Source of the DNA: Nitrosarchaeum sp.
GTDB lineage: Archaea > Thermoproteota > Nitrososphaeria > Nitrososphaerales > Nitrosopumilaceae
DNA length: 49,999 bases
Assembly (NCBI GenBank): GCA_023264875.1
Contig: JAHFUX010000009.1
Span: 1-49,999, forward strand
Direction of reading: 5' to 3'
Shown in pieces: positions 23,638 to 32,397 of the stretch (positions within the stretch are counted from its first letter, which is position 1; each line of letters starts with the position of its first letter). The notes below the pieces were generated by a model, which was given only the letters and a program-made list of their open reading frames with translations, was not told the origin of the DNA and did not search any database. The translations under genes and the position numbers were made by a program.

Positions 23638-24684
23638 TTGGATATCACTGAAAAAGTTGAATTAATTGAAAGACCTCCTACAGAAGAGATAGTTACACAT
23701 GATGAATTAATTGAATTATTCAAAACAAATTCTTCCCCAAAGCATTACATTGGTTTAGAGATTTCAGGGTTTTTACATTTAGGTAGTTTAATCAGTACAG
23801 GTTTCAAGATTAATGATTTTGTTAAGGCTGGTGTAAAGTGTACTGTATTTCTTGCAGATTGGCATACTCTGATCAATGATAAACTAGGAGGAGATTGGGA
23901 GATGATCTCCAAAGTTTCAAAATATTATCAAGATGCTTTCAAGTTGATATGTCCTGAGGCAAATATTGTTTTAGGTTCAGATCTTTATCAAGAAAAAACA
24001 GAGTATTGGTCTGAACTTGTGAAATTTACTAAACACGTGTCACTAGCAAGAACAATGAGAACACTTACTATTATGGGACGCTCAGAAAACGAAGAAAAAA
24101 TAGATCTTGCAAAATTATTGTATCCACCAATGCAAGCAGTTGATATTCATTTTTTAGATGTTGACATAGCTCACGCTGGTATGGATCAAAGAAAGATCCA
24201 TATGCTAGTTAGAGAGATTTTTCCAAAAATGAAATGGAAAGTTCCAGTTGCAGTTCATCACAAATTATTACCAGGTCTTTCAAAACCAGCAGATACAAAC
24301 GACTCACAAATTTTAGGAAAAATGAGTAAATCAGATCCAAATTCTGGAATTTTTATTCATAATTCAGATGATGAAATAAGAACAAAGATCAAAAAAGCAT
24401 GGTGTGAAGAAGCAAATATTCAGAATAATCCATTATTAGAAATTTCAAAACATGTTATCTTTCATGAATTTAATGAAATCAAAGTAGAAAGACCAGAGAA
24501 ATTTGGTGGAAATATGACATATGCAAATTATAAACAATTAGAATCTGATTTCGCTGAGAAAAAATTACATCCAACTGATCTTAAGCAAACTGTTGGAGAG
24601 TATCTAGTTAAAGTGATTTCACCAATTCGTGAAAAGTTAAACCTAAGCGAAGAATTGTTTGAAGCAATTAAAAAAAGTTATTAG
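23638..24684 (+). CDS. tyrS: Tyrosyl-tRNA synthetase
   Basis: 348 residues, archaeal/eukaryotic type without a C-terminal S4 domain. TTG 23638 gives the normal start DITEKVELIERPPTEEIVT. Class I motifs: HLGS (HIGH) in GFLHLGSLISTG near residue 46 and KMSKSDPN (KMSKS) near 229. Tyr recognition residues are in AGMDQRKIHML. It charges tRNA-Tyr. Its final TAG and the stop of the convergent cbiH share four bases (TTAG). Confidence 0.95.
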   Translation: MDITEKVELIERPPTEEIVTHDELIELFKTNSSPKHYIGLEISGFLHLGSLISTGFKINDFVKAGVKCTVFLADWHTLINDKLGGDWEMISKVSKYYQDAFKLICPEANIVLGSDLYQEKTEYWSELVKFTKHVSLARTMRTLTIMGRSENEEKIDLAKLLYPPMQAVDIHFLDVDIAHAGMDQRKIHMLVREIFPKMKWKVPVAVHHKLLPGLSKPADTNDSQILGKMSKSDPNSGIFIHNSDDEIRTKIKKAWCEEANIQNNPLLEISKHVIFHEFNEIKVERPEKFGGNMTYANYKQLESDFAEKKLHPTDLKQTVGEYLVKVISPIREKLNLSEELFEAIKKSY

Positions 24685-25475
24685 ACTTTAAGATTTGGAT
24701 TTGTTTGTTCTTCTAAATTATATTTTGATTTGTAACCTCTAGGATTGATCATTAAATCTTTGTAAGTATAAGTAGATGAATTTCCAATAATTACTGTACT
24801 AATCATTCCTAATTGATCAGAATGATTTGGAAGATTTTCTAAATCTGTCATAACAATTGTTTGTGAATCTCTGAATGCACCTTTAATTATTGCCACAGGG
24901 GTTGTAGGTTTTCTGTATTTTAAAAGAATTTTTCTTGTATCTACCAGTTGATGTATTCTTTTTTTGCTTGCTGGATTATAGATCACAATTACAAAATCTC
25001 CTTGTGCAGCAGCTTCAACTCTTTTTGTTATTATTTCCCATGGAACTAATAAATCGCTCATACTTACAACTGCAAAATCTGTCATTAATGGTGAACCAAT
25101 TATTGATGCACATGAGTTTAAAGCAGAAACACCTGGAACTATTTCAACTTGTAAACCATCTTTAGGATTCCAATTTGATGCTGCAAGTGTTTCATAGATT
25201 AATCCTGCCATTCCATAAATTCCAGGATCACCACTTGAAACAAGTGATACTATTTTTCCAGATTTTGCTAGATCAATACATTGATGAGCACGTTCAACTT
25301 CTTGCGTCATTGCATAGCGATGAACTGTTTTACCTTCAATAAGATCTTGCACTAAATTGACATATGTTTCGTATCCTACGATTGTATCACTTTCTTCAAT
25401 TACTTCTTTAGCTCTGAATGTCATATGATCATGATGTCCAGGACCAACACCAACAATGTAGAGTTTACCAGTCAA
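24681..25475 (-). CDS. cbiH: Precorrin-3B/cobalt-factor III C17-methyltransferase
   Basis: 264 residues. It shows the tetrapyrrole methylase start YIVGVGPGHHDHMT, the SAM-binding SSGDPGIYGMAG, and VEIVPGVSALNSCAS. These are the CbiH/CobJ features. It methylates C17 and contracts the ring in cobalamin synthesis. No other corrin-ring gene is adjacent, so the pathway is scattered; bluB is 11 kb away. It shares its stop with tyrS on the other strand. Confidence 0.92.
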   Translation of the reverse strand: MTGKLYIVGVGPGHHDHMTFRAKEVIEESDTIVGYETYVNLVQDLIEGKTVHRYAMTQEVERAHQCIDLAKSGKIVSLVSSGDPGIYGMAGLIYETLAASNWNPKDGLQVEIVPGVSALNSCASIIGSPLMTDFAVVSMSDLLVPWEIITKRVEAAAQGDFVIVIYNPASKKRIHQLVDTRKILLKYRKPTTPVAIIKGAFRDSQTIVMTDLENLPNHSDQLGMISTVIIGNSSTYTYKDLMINPRGYKSKYNLEEQTNPNLKV

Positions 25476-25526
25476 TTTTACAATAAATTTTCTTTCAAGT
25501 AATTTATCCGTTTAGTGATTTATTTT

Positions 25527-26987
25527 TTATTGGAATGGATCTATGAATGGACTATTCACTATGTGATGACTATTCATAGGACGGGCTAAACTGACTGAAA
25601 TTAGGTCATTTGCTTTGAATGAATTAATATCAGATATTGTTTCAAGAATTTTTGCATTTTCTGGATTATTCCATTCGATAATATAGATACGCCATATAGG
25701 ACTATAATTTTCAGAACCAGGGGTTACTGTAGCTATTCCTGCTTGAAATCCCAGAGATCCTGAACCTTTAATTCCATTTTGGAATTGAAATAGATCAACT
25801 GCTGAGGAATTTGCAATTAGATTTTCCGATCTGGGTGAAAATGGAACACCCATCATTTCAGCTGGGCCAGAAGGTGTTGCATCAGTTACTATGTAGTAGA
25901 TTGTTTTTCCATCTGGTCCCCATCCACGATGAGCAACAAATGTTACTGTCATCTCATCTTTGTTAATTTCAGTGATTTGACCTCCACCAAATGTCAAATC
26001 ATCTGTGATTTCTTTATTATCTCTAACTAACATTTGTCCATCAGGCCAGATTATTTGAGGAGTATTGATCACTATGCCAGTTTTATTAAATTCAACTCTT
26101 CCATCTTCTTCTGCATTAATGATTTCTTCTGATGATTCAAGAATTTTTGCATTTTGACCTTTTTTCCATGTAACTTCAATGACAGAATTTAGTGCGCTGT
26201 ATTCTAATTCTTGAGATGGTGTACTAGCAAAAATTTCTTTTTGATGTCCATATATTCCATCTCCCTTAACTCCATTCTTAAAAATAAATATTTTTTGCAA
26301 AGTATTCTCTGGTGTTTTTTCAATTGGAGGAGCAGTTTCAACTTTCCAACCTTGTTTTTTAGTAATCATTTCAGCATATTCTTGCTGACTAGAATCTGTT
26401 ATAATGTAAAAAATTGAATTGCCATTATAGAATCCTTCATGCATTGGAATGGTTGCAGCAACATTTGTTCGTGATAATAGTAGTGATGGTTCTTTTTGTA
26501 CTTCGATTTTTTGCGTAATTATTTCGGTTGGTTGTCCTCTAATCCAACCATCAACACTGACAGTGGATGTAAACTCTTTTGAATTAAGAGAGTGTAGTGC
26601 TAGAGCAGCTCCTGTAAATTCAAAGGAACCAGATTTGGTTTTAAGATCAATTAGAGATATTGCATAAATGGTATTTCCATCAATAGTCCATGTTGGTTGT
26701 CCTTTTGCATCATTACTATTTATTTCGTGTAAAACAACAATCTCTACAGGTTCGCTTGAAGTAAATGTCATTGAACCATCGTAAAGAGTGCCTTCATTTG
26801 GTGATAGAATTAGTGCTAATTGGTGATTTTCATGACCCTGCCCTGGATCTTGAGAAGAAATTATTGTTTTCGTAAAATTAATTTTTTTTGTAGAATTTGC
26901 ATCAACAAAATTATCAGAAATAAATGAAACCGTAAGAATTCCTGTGGTAAAAATACCTAGAATTAAGATAATAACTAATCGATTCAA
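25527..26987 (-). CDS. Secreted protein with an internally duplicated domain
   Basis: 486 residues. A hydrophobic N-terminus (about 4-24) is a signal peptide or anchor. Two copies of one domain are visible at about 189-320 and 359-480. They share the pattern (F/Y)YI(I/V)TD, AEM(I/M), a FxNG(V/I)KGxG segment, G(H/F)Q, and a late NAKILE(S/T). The shared NAKILE and NG.KG blocks make the duplication clear. It probably lies on the cell surface. No enzyme motif; the function is unknown. The next gene upstream on this strand is lysC. Confidence 0.75.
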   Translation of the reverse strand: MNRLVIILILGIFTTGILTVSFISDNFVDANSTKKINFTKTIISSQDPGQGHENHQLALILSPNEGTLYDGSMTFTSSEPVEIVVLHEINSNDAKGQPTWTIDGNTIYAISLIDLKTKSGSFEFTGAALALHSLNSKEFTSTVSVDGWIRGQPTEIITQKIEVQKEPSLLLSRTNVAATIPMHEGFYNGNSIFYIITDSSQQEYAEMITKKQGWKVETAPPIEKTPENTLQKIFIFKNGVKGDGIYGHQKEIFASTPSQELEYSALNSVIEVTWKKGQNAKILESSEEIINAEEDGRVEFNKTGIVINTPQIIWPDGQMLVRDNKEITDDLTFGGGQITEINKDEMTVTFVAHRGWGPDGKTIYYIVTDATPSGPAEMMGVPFSPRSENLIANSSAVDLFQFQNGIKGSGSLGFQAGIATVTPGSENYSPIWRIYIIEWNNPENAKILETISDINSFKANDLISVSLARPMNSHHIVNSPFIDPFQ

Positions 26988-27027
26988 TGAAAATCTTTGA
27001 AGTTGTTCCCCTTAAATTATTTTATTT

Positions 27028-28431
27028 TTAGTTAATTTTATCAAGTTCAAATGCATCATGTAAAGCCTGAACTGCTACATTAGAATCAGAATCTTTGACA
27101 ACAAATGCAAGATTGAGTTCAGATGAACCTTGAGTAATCATTGCAACATTGATCTTATTTTTTTCTATTGCTCCAAATACTTTAGATGCAACACCAACTG
27201 TACCACGCATACCTAAGCCAATAAGAGCGATAATTGCAACATCAGTAGTTACTTCAAGTTTTTTAATTATTTTTCCTAAAAGCTCCATTTCTAATGCATT
27301 AACGGCTTTGTCTAGATCGGTGTTTTTGACTACAATGGTGATACTAGACTCAGATGGATTTTGAGATATCATCATTACATTTATGCCAGATTTAGCAAGA
27401 GTTGCAAAGATTTTTGCAGCAGTTCCAGGTGTACCAACCATACTGCCTCCACGTATATCGATTAGTCCGTTGTGACGAATACTGCTCACACATTTTACAG
27501 TGTTTTTAGTAGATACTGAGGGGGAATCAGTTACTAATGTACCTTCATTTTTTACATTAAAGGAATTTCTTATCTTCATTGGAATTTTTTTTGTTAATAA
27601 TGGCTCAAATGTTCGTGGATGAATTTGTTTAGCTCCAAATAACGCCATTTCAATTGCTTCGATATAAGAAACTTCTTTGAGTAATTTGGCATTTTTAACA
27701 ATTTTTGGATCTGCAGTCATTAATCCATCTACATCACTCATTAACCAAATTTCATCAGCCTTTATGCAAGAACTAATAATTGTTGCTGTATAATCTGAAC
27801 CTCCTCGACCAAATGTAGTTACATGCCCATGTTGATCTGCTCCTGTAAATCCACCTATTACTGGAATTGTTTTCTTAGAAAATTGTAAATCAATAGTTTT
27901 AGAAACTCTTAGTCTTGTAGTATCCATTAATGGTTTAGATTCTCCAAAATTTGAATCAGTAACAATTCCAACTTCTTTACCAGTTAGTGATATTGATTTT
28001 TTACCTACATCATTAATTGCAAAAGAAAGTAATTTTATTGAAAGACGTTCACCAAATGAAATCAAATAGTCCATTGATCTAGGTGTCACTTCTCCCAATA
28101 GAACCATACCTTCAATTAATGCAAAAAGTTCTCGAAAATCTGTATCTAAGTTTTCTAATAATTTTTTTCTAATTGTTGATTTTTTGATTGTTTGTTTTGC
28201 AAGTTGTTTATGTCTATTGATAATTTTTGATGCCAGTTGTTCAGCCTTGTTTTTGTTTTCTTTTTTTATGGATTGTGATATTTCTATTAGATCATCAGTG
28301 GTACCACTAATTGCAGAACAAACTATTACTATTTCGTTATGTTTGGATAATAAATTAACGTAGTTTGCAACGGCTTGAATATCTGTAGCGGATGAAATTG
28401 ATGTTCCGCCATATTTTAGAACTAGTATCAA
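27028..28431 (-). CDS. lysC: Aspartate kinase
   Basis: 467 residues. The kinase domain begins with KYGGTSIS and continues with FGERLS and GRGGSDYTA. Two ACT domains follow (GGSMVGTPGTAAKIFATLAK region and GLGMRGTVGVASKVFGAIEK region), which sense lysine or threonine. It phosphorylates aspartate, entering lysine, threonine and methionine synthesis. It stands 35 bases downstream of pcn on the same strand, at the end of the rpo11-tfs-pcn run. Confidence 0.95.
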   Translation of the reverse strand: MILVLKYGGTSISSATDIQAVANYVNLLSKHNEIVIVCSAISGTTDDLIEISQSIKKENKNKAEQLASKIINRHKQLAKQTIKKSTIRKKLLENLDTDFRELFALIEGMVLLGEVTPRSMDYLISFGERLSIKLLSFAINDVGKKSISLTGKEVGIVTDSNFGESKPLMDTTRLRVSKTIDLQFSKKTIPVIGGFTGADQHGHVTTFGRGGSDYTATIISSCIKADEIWLMSDVDGLMTADPKIVKNAKLLKEVSYIEAIEMALFGAKQIHPRTFEPLLTKKIPMKIRNSFNVKNEGTLVTDSPSVSTKNTVKCVSSIRHNGLIDIRGGSMVGTPGTAAKIFATLAKSGINVMMISQNPSESSITIVVKNTDLDKAVNALEMELLGKIIKKLEVTTDVAIIALIGLGMRGTVGVASKVFGAIEKNKINVAMITQGSSELNLAFVVKDSDSNVAVQALHDAFELDKIN

Positions 28432-28466
28432 TTCAAAGTACCTGAATCAGTTAATCTTTAAATGCT

Positions 28467-29213
28467 TTAACTTTCTACTCGTGGAGCCAAATAAAAGTGG
28501 ATTCTACCTATGTTTGCCACTTTGAATTCAATTCTTAGAGGTTTTGCACTGGAGAATTCGCATGTAATTTGACCTGCGGTTGTACCTACTGCTTTAACTA
28601 CAGGATTAAGATATTCGAGACTATACGTGCCAATACTGTCCTCTTTTGAAGAGATTTCACCTATTTCATCCGTATCTTTTTCAAGATCAATTACAACTTC
28701 ACCAGAATCGCCTTTTCCAGAAAAATCTGCTTTAGAATCAGATGTATGGATAGTCAGATAATCAGATACAACTTGTACATCTCCCAAAATTTTGTCAAAT
28801 CTGGAAGATGATAAAGTAATTTTAGAATCGTATGGGATTTTTGGTAACGGTGTATCAGTAGCAGAGCTTTCGATTAAACGCATTTTATATTTTTTATTTT
28901 TACCAATTGTTACAAGTAACATGTTTTGTTCAGAAATACTAATTTCTATACTATCTTTTTTATCAGCTCTTTTGATAAGTTTAGAAAATTCATCTATTCT
29001 AACTCCAAATTTTATATCACTATCACATTCATATTTTTCAAATGCAGAGTTAGGCCAAGATATATCAATTAAAGCTACATGAGAAGGATCCATTCCTCTA
29101 AAAGTAATTCCTTCTGCTGTTGCAACAAAAGTAGCTTCCTCTACAAGTGTGGATATAGCTGAGATGATAGCTTTTAGATCATCTGAACCACTTGTTTTTG
29201 CTTCGAAATTCAA
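28467..29213 (-). CDS. pcn: PCNA sliding clamp
   Basis: 248 residues, the standard archaeal PCNA length. Landmarks: AEGITFRGMDPSHVALID, the interdomain connector region, and the C-terminal IGRIHFYLAPRVES. It forms a trimeric ring that tethers polymerase and other PIP-box proteins to DNA. The gene is 35 bases after tfs on the same strand, in a conserved archaeal transcription/replication group. No odd features. Confidence 0.96.
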   Translation of the reverse strand: MNFEAKTSGSDDLKAIISAISTLVEEATFVATAEGITFRGMDPSHVALIDISWPNSAFEKYECDSDIKFGVRIDEFSKLIKRADKKDSIEISISEQNMLLVTIGKNKKYKMRLIESSATDTPLPKIPYDSKITLSSSRFDKILGDVQVVSDYLTIHTSDSKADFSGKGDSGEVVIDLEKDTDEIGEISSKEDSIGTYSLEYLNPVVKAVGTTAGQITCEFSSAKPLRIEFKVANIGRIHFYLAPRVES

Positions 29214-29248
29214 ACTAATTCTTTTGGGTTTTATGTTCCAGTTAAACG

Positions 29249-29560
29249 TTATGCGTAATTACGCCAAGTGTATCTACATTTTGAACATCTATAGAATTGA
29301 GTTGTAGGTTCATCTGCACTTCTAGTTTGTAACATCCACCAAACTGCTTCATCATTACCACATTTTGCACATTCAATTTTGATTGTAGGTAATGTCTCCA
29401 CTGTTTCGTTTTCAGCTAATACATTGAATTGTGTTTCATGTTCTTGAACTGTCTTCTTTGTTTGATTTGTTTCTTTTCTCTCAACATAATTACATTTTGG
29501 GCATTGAAGACCAGAATCACCTTGTTTTAATTTAACCTCACAACTGGGGCAAAATTTCAT
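29249..29560 (-). CDS. tfs: Transcription factor S (TFS / RpoM-like)
   Basis: 103 residues. N-terminal zinc ribbon CPSC ... CPKC and a C-terminal TFIIS-type ribbon CAKC ... CSKC with the acidic pair and aromatic residues in TRSADEPTTQFYRC. TFS stimulates transcript cleavage by RNA polymerase and rescues backtracked complexes. Its ATG (29558-29560) touches the stop of rpo11 with no spacer, so translation is likely coupled. Confidence 0.95.
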   Translation of the reverse strand: MKFCPSCEVKLKQGDSGLQCPKCNYVERKETNQTKKTVQEHETQFNVLAENETVETLPTIKIECAKCGNDEAVWWMLQTRSADEPTTQFYRCSKCRYTWRNYA

Positions 29561-29839
29561 CTAATTTACCTTAATTTTAGAATTAAATAATTGTTTAAAA
29601 TCATTAGCCATTTTTATTGCTGAATCTGTTGCTTTTTTGATTTCTTGCATTGGTTTAGTAGTTGAATTTATTCTCATCCAGCACTCATTAGTAAGAGGAT
29701 GTTTTACTATAACACCTGCAAAGTCAATATTTGATTCCTTTAGAAGCTCATGTTGAATTATGTATAAAATTCCTATATCAGTTTCCGTGATAGAAAGGCT
29801 AATTTCCTTAGGTTCTGAACTGATAACTTGAGCATTCAT
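29561..29839 (-). CDS. rpoL: RNA polymerase subunit Rpo11 (RpoL)
   Basis: 92 residues. The subunit L fold is shown by ETDIGILYIIQHELLKE, VIVKHPLTNECWMRI and the final helix DFKQLFNSKIKVN. Rpo11 pairs with Rpo3 at the assembly platform of the polymerase. It is the first gene of the rpo11-tfs-pcn-lysC run. A TATA-like GATTTATATC (29865-29874, minus) lies about 30 bases before the start. Confidence 0.92.
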   Translation of the reverse strand: MNAQVISSEPKEISLSITETDIGILYIIQHELLKESNIDFAGVIVKHPLTNECWMRINSTTKPMQEIKKATDSAIKMANDFKQLFNSKIKVN

Positions 29840-29864
29840 GTATTCGGAAAAAGCACTTATTGTG

Positions 29865-29874
29865 GATATAAATC
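29865..29874 (-). promoter_or_regulatory. TATA-like element for the rpo11-tfs-pcn run
   Basis: GATTTATATC on the minus strand, centred about 30 bases before ATG 29839, is a good TATA-box match and fits a very short leader. The same bases read as GATATAAATC on the plus strand, but they sit only 22 bases before ATG 29891, a little short for that gene. Confidence 0.5.
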
Positions 29875-29890
29875 ATTATGAACAATTAGA

Positions 29891-30427
29891 ATGGTAGAAA
29901 GTAAGATTTCAGATATTGGAATAGTAAAAAACAAGGACGAATATGCATTAAATGACACTATAGAAGTTAATGTCAGTTTTAAAGTGGAAGGAGGACTACG
30001 AGATGCGTTCAATGAGGCAAATTGGACTAAGGCATATAACAATAATGATGTATCATTCAAAATGAAATATGGTATAAAATTGATTTCTGGTGGAATTAGG
30101 AAAAAAGAGATTGGTAAAACTATTGATACCTACAGAAAGGCAGCAATTTTCTGGACAAGAAATCCCAAATTAGTTAATCCTCATAAAGATAGAAGGATTT
30201 GGGTTCAAGTAGCCAAAAACTTTGAGCCATTTATTAGATTAACTGAAGATGAAGTAAGACAGGAATTATTTGATTTTAATGAAAAAATTGTCTTCAAGGC
30301 ATCAGATTTAGGAAAAGGTAAACATAAGATTGGCGCTGATATCTTTGCTTCTTGGCAAAAACATGACTATACAGAACCAGGAAATATTAAAAACAACTCT
30401 AAGGAAATTGAGATCATGATCAATTAG
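29891..30427 (+). CDS. Hypothetical beta-rich protein (178 aa)
   Basis: 178 residues, cytoplasmic by composition, with no signal peptide or membrane segment. Alternating beta pattern at both ends (TIEVNVSFKVEGG, KIVFKASDLGKGKHKIGADIF) around a helical, basic middle. No catalytic motif. Two tandem mini-proteins follow at 30 and 10 base gaps on the same strand, so the three probably form one operon. I do not recognise the family. Confidence 0.65.
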   Translation: MVESKISDIGIVKNKDEYALNDTIEVNVSFKVEGGLRDAFNEANWTKAYNNNDVSFKMKYGIKLISGGIRKKEIGKTIDTYRKAAIFWTRNPKLVNPHKDRRIWVQVAKNFEPFIRLTEDEVRQELFDFNEKIVFKASDLGKGKHKIGADIFASWQKHDYTEPGNIKNNSKEIEIMIN

Positions 30428-30457
30428 GGATATAAGGAACTTTTTGAATTAATCAAT

Positions 30458-30610
30458 ATGGCAAAATATGATGGTCTATTAGGACAACCAATACTTGAAG
30501 TTGAAGAACCAGATAAGGAAGGGGGAATTACATTTATCTTTAAAGATAACAGGTTTTTGTTTATTAAAGCAGTTGATGGAAAAATAGATGCTATATCAAT
30601 TCCAGAATAA
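30458..30610 (+). CDS. Mini-protein, tandem paralogue 1 (50 aa)
   Basis: 50 residues from ATG 30458 to TAA 30608-30610. The core ILEVEEPDKEGGITFIF is followed by KDNRFLFIKAVDGKI. The next gene encodes the same pattern (VDDPDSDGGITLVF ... ENKILKIKIVDGKL), so it is conserved as protein and must be real. The fold is likely a small beta-hairpin module. It follows the 178-residue gene by 30 bases. The function is unknown. Confidence 0.68.
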   Translation: MAKYDGLLGQPILEVEEPDKEGGITFIFKDNRFLFIKAVDGKIDAISIPE

Positions 30611-30620
30611 GTGAAAATAT

Positions 30621-30767
30621 ATGGACAAATTCGAACAAATTAAAATGATAGAACTGGTAAAGGTTGATGATCCTGATTCTGATGGTGGAATAACTCTAGT
30701 ATTTCAAGAAAATAAAATACTAAAGATTAAGATTGTAGATGGAAAACTAGTATCACAGTTTGTGTAA
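30621..30767 (+). CDS. Mini-protein, tandem paralogue 2 (48 aa)
   Basis: 48 residues from ATG 30621 to TAA 30765-30767, starting 10 bases after paralogue 1. It shares the pattern DP(D)x(D/E)GGIT(L/F)(V/I)F, then (E/D)N(K/R), then VDGK with its neighbour. The stop lies one base from the stop of the convergent phosphatase gene. Its role is unknown. Confidence 0.68.
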   Translation: MDKFEQIKMIELVKVDDPDSDGGITLVFQENKILKIKIVDGKLVSQFV

Positions 30768-30768
30768 G

Positions 30769-31284
30769 TTATTGACTTACATGTTTTTCATAGAAAGTAA
30801 TAGCTAATTCTTGTACCTCAGATTGAATTGAACCTGGTCTTTCTTTTCTAATTTTTTTAATTGCATCTTTTGCAGAATATTTTTGATATTTTACTAAGTA
30901 GCAAGCTAGTATAGTTCCTGCTCTTCCCATTCCAGCTGCACAATGAACCATTACCGCTTGATCATTAGAAATTTTTTTATGAATAAAATTAACTGCAGTA
31001 TCTATTTTATCCATATCTGGAGCAGTAAGATCTGGTGTTGGTACATGTAAGTAACCAATATCACTTACCCATTCTTCAGGTAATGCATTTTCAGTCATGG
31101 TTACAATGGATGTAACACCTTGTTTTAGAATCCAATCGAATTCATCGAAACTTGTGGGTATTCCTGAACCTGCAAGTTTATTCTCAATTAACCACGAGAA
31201 ATTAGTTGGTTTTTTAGTAATTTTACCATGAACTTTTCTCCAAATGTTTCCAGGCTTGCTCATGGTGAGTGTTGTATTTTCCAT
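30769..31284 (-). CDS. Dual-specificity protein phosphatase
   Basis: 171 residues; Met8 (31263) is an equally likely start. The signature HCAAGMGRAGT is at about 114-124, with Cys115 nucleophile and Arg121, and Asp85 (TPDLT) is a candidate general acid. It is a compact DSP domain that removes phosphate from Ser/Thr/Tyr or RNA 5' ends. Its start overlaps or abuts the divergent AmrS gene, so both promoters lie in one another's coding ends. Substrate unknown; a Ser/Thr-like kinase is encoded at 41601. Confidence 0.9.
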   Translation of the reverse strand: MENTTLTMSKPGNIWRKVHGKITKKPTNFSWLIENKLAGSGIPTSFDEFDWILKQGVTSIVTMTENALPEEWVSDIGYLHVPTPDLTAPDMDKIDTAVNFIHKKISNDQAVMVHCAAGMGRAGTILACYLVKYQKYSAKDAIKKIRKERPGSIQSEVQELAITFYEKHVSQ

Positions 31285-31314
31285 ACTTTTAGGATTACGA
31301 TAGATGCACCTTAT

Positions 31315-32397
31315 ATGGTAAAAACACGTATGTTATGTGAAATGAATGAGGCAATTCTTTATGAAAAATTACCTAACAAAAAAGTTCGTTGTACTGCATG
31401 TGCAAGATATTGTGAGATGGCTGATGGGCAAATTGGATTATGTGGAATACGTGGTAATGAAAATGGAAAGTTAGACCTATTTGTATATGGTAAAGTAATA
31501 GCAGGTCACGTTGATCCAATAGAAAAAAAACCAGTCATTCATTACAATCCTGGATCTAAGGTATTTTCTATTGCCACAACTGGATGTAATTGGCTTTGTA
31601 AATATTGTCAGAATTATGATATCAGCCAAAGAAGAAAGGTTGAGGGTATAGATATGACTCCTGAACAAGTAGTACAAACTGCATTAGATAATGGTGCGGA
31701 TGGAATTGCATACACATACAATGAACCATCTATATTCATTGAATTTGCAAGAGATTGTGGAGTAATAGCACATCAAAAAAATCTTTACAACATATTTGTA
31801 TCAAATGGGTATGATACTCCAGAATCAGTAAAAATGATGGGAGAATTTTTAGATTCTATAACAGTTGATTTCAAAGGCAATGCGGAACCTAATTTCATAA
31901 GAAAATTTATTGGAGTTCCTGATCCCCAACCTATTTTTGATACATTGTTAGAAATCCGTGATAAAACAAAAATTCATGTAGAGATAACAGATCTTATTAT
32001 TCCACAAGTTGGGGATAGCTTAGAATATGCAGAAAAATTATGTAAATTTATTTATGATCAATTTGGTCCAGAGATGCCTATTCATTTTTTGCGTTTTCAT
32101 CCAGATTATAAAATGATGGAATTTGATTCTACACCTGTTAAAACTCTGGAAAAACATCATGAAATTGCAAAAAAAATTGGATTAAAGTATGTATATATTG
32201 GAAATGTACCAGGTCACCCTCTAGAGCATACTTACTGTCCTGAATGTAATAATATTGTAGTCAAGAGATATAGTTTTGATATTCAAGGCTGGAATCTTGA
32301 TGAGGAAAACAAATGCAAGTTTTGTGGAAATCAGATTCCTATTATTGGCAAGTTATCAAAAAATTATAAAAAAAATAGATTTCATTTTGTTCGTTGA
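31315..32397 (+). CDS. amrS: AmmeMemoRadiSam-type radical SAM enzyme (AmrS)
   Basis: 360 residues from ATG 31315; the frame continues to 31228 over the phosphatase start and is unlikely to be used. The radical SAM cluster is CNWLCKYC (Cx3Cx2C). A first Cys pair lies in VRCTACARYCEMADGQIGLC, and a C-terminal zinc ribbon in CPEC ... CKFC. The family is linked to AMMECR1 and Memo proteins, absent here. The reaction is unknown in biochemistry known to me. It overlaps the convergent cyclase gene by 16 bases. Confidence 0.88.
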   Translation: MVKTRMLCEMNEAILYEKLPNKKVRCTACARYCEMADGQIGLCGIRGNENGKLDLFVYGKVIAGHVDPIEKKPVIHYNPGSKVFSIATTGCNWLCKYCQNYDISQRRKVEGIDMTPEQVVQTALDNGADGIAYTYNEPSIFIEFARDCGVIAHQKNLYNIFVSNGYDTPESVKMMGEFLDSITVDFKGNAEPNFIRKFIGVPDPQPIFDTLLEIRDKTKIHVEITDLIIPQVGDSLEYAEKLCKFIYDQFGPEMPIHFLRFHPDYKMMEFDSTPVKTLEKHHEIAKKIGLKYVYIGNVPGHPLEHTYCPECNNIVVKRYSFDIQGWNLDEENKCKFCGNQIPIIGKLSKNYKKNRFHFVR

